Below are positions 6,720-13,156 of a stretch of 18,727 nt of DNA, in pieces. Position 1 is the stretch's first letter, and each line of letters starts with the position of its first letter. The translations under genes and the position numbers were made by a program. The DNA is from Acidilobaceae archaeon UBA158. GTDB taxonomy: Archaea; Thermoproteota; Thermoprotei_A; Sulfolobales; Acidilobaceae. The stretch spans positions 1 to 18,727 of the forward strand of contig DAXV01000020.1 in the NCBI GenBank assembly GCA_002506595.1. The letters are read 5' to 3'. The notes below the pieces were generated by a model. That model did no database searches, was not told the DNA's origin, and saw only the letters and a list, made by a program, of their open reading frames with translations.

Positions 6720-7031
6720 GTGATTAAATTGAGTTCCGAAGGTAAACTTATTGTTATAGGAGACAGACAAAGTGCTAATCTATTTAAGCTGGCTGGAATA
6801 CCAATATTAGAAGCAAATAATCAAAAGGAAGCTGAAGAAAACCTTAAAAAAGCAAAAGAAAAGGGAAGCACACTTGCTATAGTTTTAAAACATGTTGTAA
6901 ATGATGAAAATTCTTTAAGAAATTTGGCAAATTCGTTAAACATAACCCTATTGATTTTACCAACTAAATGGGTTAAAGCTGAGCCCATAAATATTGATAA
7001 ATTGTTAGCTAAGGCTTTAGGAATGGGGTAG
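6720..7031 (+). CDS. atpF: A-type ATP synthase subunit F
   Basis: Subunit F is the small central-stalk protein of the A1 sector that works with subunit D to couple rotation and regulate hydrolysis. The 103 residues start with KLIVIGDRQSANLFKLAGI, the family's opening strand-helix motif with the conserved GD and LAGI. An alternating alpha/beta pattern follows, and the gene ends close to the usual length (about 100). The GTG at 6720 is the only start that preserves the first strand. It opens the atpF-E-A-B cluster, with atpE 7 bp downstream. Subunit D, which normally partners F, is not in this window. Confidence 0.9.
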   Translation: MIKLSSEGKLIVIGDRQSANLFKLAGIPILEANNQKEAEENLKKAKEKGSTLAIVLKHVVNDENSLRNLANSLNITLLILPTKWVKAEPINIDKLLAKALGMG

Positions 7032-7038
7032 ATGCGAT

Positions 7039-7641
7039 ATGTCGTTAACAGGGAATCCAAAAAAGGTTGCAGAAGAAATAAAGGAAAAAAATTTCAATGA
7101 AACTAAAAAGTTAATAGATGATGCATATAATGCATCTTTGAAACTATTAAATGAATCATATCAAACAGCATTAAATGAGTTTAAAAAAGGATTAAATAAT
7201 AAATCTCAAGAACTTGCAGAATCCTTGAAAAGTGTAGAGGCAAGTCTTCAATTAGAGGTGAGAAAAGCTGTTTCTGAAAAAAGGAACAAGTATATTGATG
7301 ATGTTTTTAATAATGCAGTTAATGAAATTAAAAAAGAAAAGAATAAGGATTGGTATATTAATTTCATGAAGAAAGTTATTTCAATTATTGCTTCTGAAGC
7401 AGATAATTATAACGGCTTAATAATTTATACATCTGAAGATGATAAAGAACTTGTTAAAAAATTAACATCTCAAATTAAAAACATTGAAATCTCAAAAGAA
7501 AGTGTAAATATAATTGGAGGGATAGTAGCAACAAATAAAGACGGAACAATTAAATTAGATTTTAGCATAGATCAGATTATAAAAGAAAATGAAGTTTTTC
7601 TTAAGGGTATAGCTTCAGATAAATTATTTGGAGGGAAGTAA
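7039..7641 (+). CDS. atpE: A-type ATP synthase subunit E (peripheral stalk)
   Basis: Subunit E forms the peripheral stalk with the G/H subunit and holds the A3B3 head against the membrane subunit I. The 200-residue protein has a long charged N-terminal helix (about residues 5-85, Lys/Glu/Asn-rich), suited to a right-handed coiled coil. A globular C-terminal domain follows, with the segment VNIIGGIVATNKDGTIKLDFSIDQII (about 154-179), the family GG-x-x-x-x-x-x-DG-x-x-x-x-D-x-T/S pattern. The ATG at 7039 lies 7 bp after the atpF stop. The Gly-Gly-Lys C-terminus is encoded by bases that also form the GGAGGG ribosome binding site of atpA. A G/H partner was not found in the window. Confidence 0.92.
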   Translation: MSLTGNPKKVAEEIKEKNFNETKKLIDDAYNASLKLLNESYQTALNEFKKGLNNKSQELAESLKSVEASLQLEVRKAVSEKRNKYIDDVFNNAVNEIKKEKNKDWYINFMKKVISIIASEADNYNGLIIYTSEDDKELVKKLTSQIKNIEISKESVNIIGGIVATNKDGTIKLDFSIDQIIKENEVFLKGIASDKLFGGK

Positions 7642-7642
7642 T

Positions 7643-9448
7643 ATGGTTAAGGGTAAGATTAGTAGAATTACAGGACCTCTTGTAATAGCAGAAAACATGA
7701 CTGGAGTTCAAATGTACGAAATGGTTAGGGTAGGAGAAGAAAGGCTTATTGGAGAAGTAACAAGAATTAAAGGAGATCAAGCGTATATTCAAGTATATGA
7801 ATCTACTACTGGCTTAAAGCCTGGAGAAGTAGTTGAAGGAACTGGATCGCCATTAAGCGTTGAGCTAGGCCCTGGATTATTAGGGAATATTTATGATGGA
7901 GTTCAAAGACCTCTACCATTTATTGCTGATCTATTATCCAAAACTTCTCCAAAAAGGAGCATATTCGTTGAAAAAGGAGTTGAAGTAAGTCCATTACCAC
8001 GAGATAAAAAATGGCATTTTATGCCTAGTGAAATAAAAACTGGCGATAAGGTTTCTGGAGGAGACCTTTTAGGTTTAGTTCAAGAAACAGAATTGATATT
8101 ACACAAAGTGATGGTTCCTCCAAATACATTTGGAGAAATATCATGGATTGCACCTGAAGGAGATTATACAATAGTAGATCCAATAGCAGAGATAAAAGTT
8201 AATGGAAAAGTAAAGGAATTATACTTATCTCACCGTTGGCCAGTTAGATTCCCAAGGCCTTATAATCTTAAACTAGATCCATCAGAGCCATTAATTACAG
8301 GTTTGAGAATAATCGATACATTGTTCCCAATGGCTAAAGGAGGTACAGGAATGATACCTGGAGGTTTCGGAACAGGAAAGACAGTTACAATGCATGGATT
8401 AGCTCAATGGTCGTCAGCAAACGTTGTTTTATATATCGGTTGTGGAGAAAGAGGGAATGAAATGACAGAGGTTTTAGAAAGATTCCCAACATATAAAGAT
8501 CCATGGACTGGAAAACCATTAATGGAAAGAACCGTTTTAATTGCAAATACAAGTAATATGCCTGTTGCGGCAAGAGAAGCAAGTATTTATGTGGGAATTA
8601 CAATAGCAGAATTTTACAGAGATATGGGTTATGATGTTCTCTTAGTTGCGGACTCAACAAGCAGATGGGCAGAGGCATTAAGAGAAATAGCCGGTAGATT
8701 AGAAGAAATGCCTGCCGAAGAAGGATATCCAAGCTATTTGGCATCTAGATTAGCAGAATTTTATGAAAGAGCCGGTAGGGTAAAGACAATAGGATCTCCT
8801 GATAGGGTTGGTAGCGTTACTGTTGTTGGAGCAGTAAGTCCTCCTGGGGGAGACTTTACAGAGCCCGTAACAACTCATACGAGAAGATTTACAAGAGTAT
8901 TTTGGGCATTAGATACAGCTTTGGCTTATAGTAGACATTATCCAGCAATAAACTGGATCTTAAGTTATAGTGCATATGCTGATACTGTATCAGAATGGTG
9001 GGCCAAAAATGTCGATCCTAAATGGAAAGAGTATAGAGATGAAATTATGGATATATTACTTAGAGAAAATGAATTGCAAGAAATAGTAAGGCTTGTAGGT
9101 ACTGAAAGCCTGGATGAAGGAGATAAGTTAGTTTTAGATGTTGCAAGGATGATTAGGGAAGGGTTCTTAAAGCAAAATGCATTTGATCCTATAGACACAT
9201 TTACTTCTCCTAAAAAGCAAGTTGAATTAATGAAATTAATAATAGACTATTATAGGAAAGCAAGGGAATTAGTTCAAAACGGTATTCCTGCAGCGAAAAC
9301 AAGAGAATCGTTAGGAAGGCTTTATGTAGATATAATTAAGGCTAGATTTAATATACCAAACGACAAACTTGAAATGATTGAAGATCTTAGAAAGCATGCT
9401 TTAGATGCACTTGAAGAATTGAAGTCAAAAGAGGTGAAAGGTGCATGA
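7643..9448 (+). CDS. atpA: A-type ATP synthase catalytic subunit A
   Basis: Subunit A binds and hydrolyses or makes ATP in the A3B3 head. The 601-residue protein starts VKGKISRITGPLVIAENM. It has the roughly 90-residue non-homologous insertion of A subunits before the nucleotide domain, then the P-loop GGFGTGKT at residues 240-247, GCGERGNEM with the catalytic glutamate, and the Walker B-type segment VLLVADSTSRWAEALREIAGRLEEMPAEEGYPSYLASRL interior. The ATG at 7643 is chosen over an in-frame TTG at 7628 because GGAGGG at 7630-7635 is spaced correctly for it. It follows atpE by 1 bp and overlaps atpB by 4 bp (ATGA). The P-loop differs from the usual GPFGSGKT: the proline is replaced by glycine and the serine by threonine. 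Confidence 0.97.
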   Translation: MVKGKISRITGPLVIAENMTGVQMYEMVRVGEERLIGEVTRIKGDQAYIQVYESTTGLKPGEVVEGTGSPLSVELGPGLLGNIYDGVQRPLPFIADLLSKTSPKRSIFVEKGVEVSPLPRDKKWHFMPSEIKTGDKVSGGDLLGLVQETELILHKVMVPPNTFGEISWIAPEGDYTIVDPIAEIKVNGKVKELYLSHRWPVRFPRPYNLKLDPSEPLITGLRIIDTLFPMAKGGTGMIPGGFGTGKTVTMHGLAQWSSANVVLYIGCGERGNEMTEVLERFPTYKDPWTGKPLMERTVLIANTSNMPVAAREASIYVGITIAEFYRDMGYDVLLVADSTSRWAEALREIAGRLEEMPAEEGYPSYLASRLAEFYERAGRVKTIGSPDRVGSVTVVGAVSPPGGDFTEPVTTHTRRFTRVFWALDTALAYSRHYPAINWILSYSAYADTVSEWWAKNVDPKWKEYRDEIMDILLRENELQEIVRLVGTESLDEGDKLVLDVARMIREGFLKQNAFDPIDTFTSPKKQVELMKLIIDYYRKARELVQNGIPAAKTRESLGRLYVDIIKARFNIPNDKLEMIEDLRKHALDALEELKSKEVKGA

Positions 9449-10839
9449 GTTCATTATATGGTATAAGAGAATATTCTAAGATCGTTGAGATAAAGGGCCC
9501 GTTAATTGTCGTTGAAGGGGTTAGCAAGGCATCTTATGATGAAATAGTAGAAGTAGAATTATCTGATGGAACCAAGAGAAGGGGTAGAGTTTTAGATGTT
9601 TCTAAAAATGTAGCTGTAGTGCAAGTTTTTGAAGGTACAACAGGTATAACAACAACTGGAACAAGGGTTAGATTTTTAGGAAGACCTTTGGAATTACCTG
9701 TTTCAGAAGACATGCTTGGGAGGATATTTAATGGATTAGGAGAGCCAATAGATAATGGTCCTGAAATTGTTGCTGAAGAAAAATATGATATAAATGGTTC
9801 TCCAATAAATCCTGCTGTTAGAGCATATCCAGAAGATTTCATACAAACAGGAATCAGTGCAATAGATGGTATGAACACGTTAGTTAGAGGACAAAAGTTA
9901 CCAATATTTAGTGGTAGTGGTCTACCTCATAATATTTTGGCGGCCCAAATAGCAAGACAGGCAACAGTTAAAGGAGAAGGTGAAGAATTCGGTGTTGTTT
10001 TTGCTGCTATAGGAATTAAATATGATGACTATATATTCTTTAAGAAGTTCTTCGAAGAAACTGGTGCATTAAACCGGGTAGCAATGTTTGTAAACTTAGC
10101 TGACGAGCCTGCAATGATTAGGCTTGTTACTCCTAGGGTAGCGTTAACATTGGCTGAATATTTGGCCTATGAAAAAGATTTACATATATTAGTAATATTA
10201 ACGGATATGACTAATTATGCTGAAGCTTTAAGAGAAATAAGTTCATCAAGAGAAGAAGTTCCTGGAAGACAAGGTTATCCTGGTTATATGTATAGTGATT
10301 TGGCAAGCATTTATGAAAGAGCTGGTAGAGTTCATGGTAAGAAGGGAAGTATTACACAAATACCTATATTAACAATGCCCAACGATGATATAACACACCC
10401 AATACCCGATTTAACTGGATACATAACTGAAGGACAAATAGTCTTAAGTAGAGATTTATATAATAAAGGTATATATCCACCAATAAATGTATTAATGAGT
10501 TTGTCAAGATTAATGAAGGAAGGAATAGGCCCTGGAAAGACTAGAGACGATCATGCCCAAGTAAGTGATCAATTATATGCTTCATATAGTAGGGGAGTTG
10601 ATCTAAGAAGCTTAGCAGCCGTTGTAGGAGAGGAAAGCTTAAGTGAAACTGATAGAAAATACTTAAAGTTTGCTGATTTATTTGAAAAGAAGTTCTTAAC
10701 CCAAGGTGTAAGAGAAAATAGAAGCATAGAAAATACATTAGATTTGGCATGGGATATATTATCAGATTTGCCTGAAGAGGAACTTACAAATATAAAGGAA
10801 GAAATGATTAAGAAATATCATCCTAAATATAAGAAATAA
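9445..10839 (+). CDS. atpB: A-type ATP synthase regulatory subunit B
   Basis: Subunit B alternates with A in the head and carries the non-catalytic nucleotide site. The 464-residue protein shows the expected degenerate P-loop region, FSGSGLPHN (about residues 156-164), in place of a functional Walker A. It also has VFAAIGIKYDD, the ILTDMTNYAEALREIS motif and GRQGYPGYMYSDLASIYERAG. The C-terminal helical domain ends in a Lys-rich tail. The ATG overlaps the atpA stop (ATGA), and GAGGTGAAAGGTG lies just upstream, so translation is probably coupled. It ends directly against the stop of the convergent UMP kinase gene, with no intergenic space. The D subunit that usually follows B is absent here. 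Confidence 0.96.
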   Translation: MSSLYGIREYSKIVEIKGPLIVVEGVSKASYDEIVEVELSDGTKRRGRVLDVSKNVAVVQVFEGTTGITTTGTRVRFLGRPLELPVSEDMLGRIFNGLGEPIDNGPEIVAEEKYDINGSPINPAVRAYPEDFIQTGISAIDGMNTLVRGQKLPIFSGSGLPHNILAAQIARQATVKGEGEEFGVVFAAIGIKYDDYIFFKKFFEETGALNRVAMFVNLADEPAMIRLVTPRVALTLAEYLAYEKDLHILVILTDMTNYAEALREISSSREEVPGRQGYPGYMYSDLASIYERAGRVHGKKGSITQIPILTMPNDDITHPIPDLTGYITEGQIVLSRDLYNKGIYPPINVLMSLSRLMKEGIGPGKTRDDHAQVSDQLYASYSRGVDLRSLAAVVGEESLSETDRKYLKFADLFEKKFLTQGVRENRSIENTLDLAWDILSDLPEEELTNIKEEMIKKYHPKYKK

Positions 10840-11520
10840 TCAATCGGGAACTAATTCAGTTCCTATTTTTTCTCCCTCTATTATTTTTAACAAATTCTCA
10901 GGATCTTTACCATTAATAAATATCACTTTTATTTTGCTCCTTTTTATTAATTCAAATGCTACATGATCAAGTAATTCATATCCTCCTGCAACTTGATCCA
11001 TATTTTTTATTAATTCTTCCATTTCTTTATACGTTATCTTATCAAGCTTTTTAGATAAAGGATCATTTGGATTTCCAGTATAAACTCCGTCTACATTATT
11101 AAGCATATTTATCACAACCTTTGCGTTAAGGCTTTCAGCCAATATCATTGAGACTGCGTTTGTGCTATGGCCTGGTTGTAGACCTCCCAATATGGGAATT
11201 AGATTATTGCTAAAAATTTCTATGGCTTCTGATAAATCTTTTGGAACCTTTGGTATGCTATATGGTTGTAAAGCAGAGGAAAGAGATAATGCATTAAGCC
11301 TTGCAGATTCTATACCTAAAATATCTAGTATTGATTCTTGAACATTTAATTCTCTTAAGCTATTTATATAGCTTCTGGCTAAAGGACCTCCTCCAACAAC
11401 AATTCCAATCTTATAACCTTTGTTGATAATTTTTTCTATTGAATCTCTAATCTTTTCATAGTATTTTTTATCTGGTGGAAATAATAGACTTCCGCTTATT
11501 TTAATAACAATTTTTTCCAT
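10840..11520 (-). CDS. pyrH: Archaeal UMP kinase
   Basis: UMP kinase phosphorylates UMP to UDP in pyrimidine nucleotide synthesis. The 226-residue protein has the amino-acid-kinase fold of archaeal PyrH. It opens KIVIKISGSLLF (phosphate-binding strand-turn), then IGIVVGGGPLARSYI (about residues 38-52), LGIESARLNALSL, LGGLQPGHSTNAVSMILAESL, and NMLNNVDGVYTGNPNDP, the nucleotide-binding loop. The ATG at 11520 is preceded by GGGAG at 11527-11523. Length is normal for archaeal forms. The C/D box sRNA candidate at 11564-11621 lies 43 bp upstream on the same strand, so the two might share a transcript. Confidence 0.94.
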   Translation of the reverse strand: MEKIVIKISGSLLFPPDKKYYEKIRDSIEKIINKGYKIGIVVGGGPLARSYINSLRELNVQESILDILGIESARLNALSLSSALQPYSIPKVPKDLSEAIEIFSNNLIPILGGLQPGHSTNAVSMILAESLNAKVVINMLNNVDGVYTGNPNDPLSKKLDKITYKEMEELIKNMDQVAGGYELLDHVAFELIKRSKIKVIFINGKDPENLLKIIEGEKIGTELVPD

Positions 11521-11563
11521 ATTCTCCCTATTTTATAGCCGTAAATTCTGTATTAATAATTTG

Positions 11564-11621
11564 TTGTCTCAGGGCCTAGTATAGTTCATCGTTCACAGCT
11601 TTTAACCTTCATCATCGACAA
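11564..11621 (-). ncRNA. Second C/D box guide sRNA candidate, target not identified
   Basis: On the minus strand TTGTC (11621-11617) pairs perfectly with GACAA (11568-11564), enclosing box C ATGATGA (11615-11609, exact consensus) and box D CTGA (11572-11569, exact consensus). Internally, GTGA (11596-11593) 12 nt after box C is a possible D', directly followed by ACGATGA (11592-11586), a C' with one mismatch. An alternative D' is CTGT at 11599-11596. The D guide is ACTATACTAGGCC (11585-11573). The design, with a 5-bp stem and a single G before box C, is the same as in the candidate at 4384-4443. I could not match either guide to an rRNA or tRNA from memory. It sits in the divergent region between UMP kinase and the dehydrogenase operon. 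Confidence 0.6.
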
Positions 11622-11650
11622 TATTTAATTTATCGGGATAAGCTAAAAAA

Positions 11651-11660
11651 CTTATTAATT
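11651..11660 (+). promoter_or_regulatory. Possible TATA box of the dehydrogenase operon
   Basis: CTTATTAATT at 11651-11660, preceded by AAAAAA (a possible BRE), lies about 35 bp before the ATG at 11690. This puts the transcript start near 11681, just at the GTGAT (11682-11686) that would serve as ribosome binding site. Picked by eye in a very AT-rich region. Confidence 0.35.
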
Positions 11661-11689
11661 TTCCTGTTTATCTTTAGTGTTGTGATATA

Positions 11690-13156
11690 ATGCCCGAGAT
11701 TTTAATAAAGAGGCCCGAAGTGGATTCATTTTATACATTTTCTACAGTTGAATTATCTGAACAATATTGCAGAGGACTTGCATGTTTTGCCTCAAGGTCT
11801 TTAAATAACGAAACTTTTTTAAAATCTATGAAACAAGTACCAAGAACTTATTGTTTGGGTTTTTGTTATGCTGGTCCATCGCTTAGCAGAGGAAATTATA
11901 AAAGACCTTATATTGAAATTAAATCAAGGAAATCGATTCTTTTAAAAGATATTGTTAAGGATAGAGTATATAATATAGATCAATATATTTCTTTGGGAGG
12001 TTTATCAGCTCTTAAAAGAGCATTAGAAATGGAACCAATAGATATCATAAAAGAAGTAAAGGAATCCGGGTTAAGAGGAAGAGGAGGAGCTTATTTTCCA
12101 ACTGGTCTTAAATGGGAATCTGCATATAATCAAAAAGATAAAGAAAGGTATTTGATCATTAATGGAGATGAAGGAGATGCTGGAGCATATATCGATAAAG
12201 TTTTGATGGAAGATAATCCTTATTTAGTTATAGAAGGGGCATTAATAGCGGCTTATGCAATAGGTGTTGAAAATATTTATGTTTATATAAGAAAGGAATA
12301 TCCTCTTGCATATGAAAGAATGAAAAAAGCAGTTAATGAATTTAAAAGCAAGGGACTTATTGGAGTAAATTCCCTTAAAGGAAGAAATGTAAACATAATA
12401 TTGGAAAAAGGCAAAGGATCTTATGTAGTTGGCGAAGAAACGGCAATGATAAATGCGATTATGGGACTAAGAGGAGAGCCAAGGGCAAGACCTCCTTATC
12501 CCACAGAATCGGGTTTATTTAACAAACCTACAGTTGTAAATAATGTTGAAACAATATCGAATATTCCTTGGATAATAGAGAATGGAGGAAAATCTTATTA
12601 TGAATTAGGCTTTAATAAGAGCAGGGGGACAAAATTAATTTCATTAAATAGTCTTTTTAATAAACCAGGATTATATGAGGTAGAATTTGGTATTAACTTA
12701 AAAGAGATTGTTTATGAAATAGGAGAAGGTATTAAAAATAATTTGCCTTTAAAGATGCTAGTTATTGGAGGCCCATTAGCAGGTCCTGTTTTACCTAATG
12801 AATTAGATACAAAACTTGGTGTAGAAGAACTAAGGAGTATTAATGCGAGTTTAGGTCATGGAAATGTAATAGCATTTACCAATGATACATCCCCTCTTGA
12901 TCTGTTATATGAAATTGTTGATTTTGCCGCATATGAATCATGCGGAAAATGCTTTCCATGCAGATATGGAACTCAAAAACTTCTTTCAGTAGTTGAAAAC
13001 GCGAAGAAAAGAGGATATCTTAATAAAGATGAATTGGATATTATAGAAAAAACGGCTAAAGTAATGAGGTCTCAAAGTCTTTGTGGTCATGGTGTTGGAA
13101 CTGGAGATGCTGTGTTATCTATAATAAATAAGTTCAGAGATGAGGTGGAAAAATAA
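11690..13156 (+). CDS. NAD(P)-linked formate dehydrogenase beta subunit (NuoE/NuoF fusion, diaphorase)
   Basis: This 488-residue protein is the flavin diaphorase half of a soluble formate dehydrogenase-type complex. Residues 1-75 hold a [2Fe-2S] thioredoxin-like (NuoE-type) remnant with C27-x4-C32 and C55-x3-C59. The NuoF part follows: FMN-binding GLRGRGGAYFPTGLKW (about 127-142), NAD(H)-binding GDEGDAGAYIDKVLMEDNP (159-177) with IEGALIAAYAIG, and the N3-type [4Fe-4S] cysteines C418, C421, C424 and C465. Fusions of this kind occur in HoxF and FdsB-like subunits. The gap between the two [2Fe-2S] cysteine pairs is 22 residues, shorter than in E. coli NuoE (about 35), so the domain is compact. 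The ATG at 11690 follows GTGAT. The stop overlaps the start of the next gene by one base, indicating an operon. Confidence 0.9.
   Translation: MPEILIKRPEVDSFYTFSTVELSEQYCRGLACFASRSLNNETFLKSMKQVPRTYCLGFCYAGPSLSRGNYKRPYIEIKSRKSILLKDIVKDRVYNIDQYISLGGLSALKRALEMEPIDIIKEVKESGLRGRGGAYFPTGLKWESAYNQKDKERYLIINGDEGDAGAYIDKVLMEDNPYLVIEGALIAAYAIGVENIYVYIRKEYPLAYERMKKAVNEFKSKGLIGVNSLKGRNVNIILEKGKGSYVVGEETAMINAIMGLRGEPRARPPYPTESGLFNKPTVVNNVETISNIPWIIENGGKSYYELGFNKSRGTKLISLNSLFNKPGLYEVEFGINLKEIVYEIGEGIKNNLPLKMLVIGGPLAGPVLPNELDTKLGVEELRSINASLGHGNVIAFTNDTSPLDLLYEIVDFAAYESCGKCFPCRYGTQKLLSVVENAKKRGYLNKDELDIIEKTAKVMRSQSLCGHGVGTGDAVLSIINKFRDEVEK

Noticed and set aside
9534..9878. Minus-strand open frame of 114 codons inside atpB
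   Set aside because: It is antisense to strongly conserved subunit B sequence and has no ribosome binding site or motif.
10010..10080. ATGATGA on the plus strand inside atpB as a box C
   Set aside because: It encodes conserved Tyr-Asp-Asp of subunit B; no box D in correct spacing and no flanking stem.
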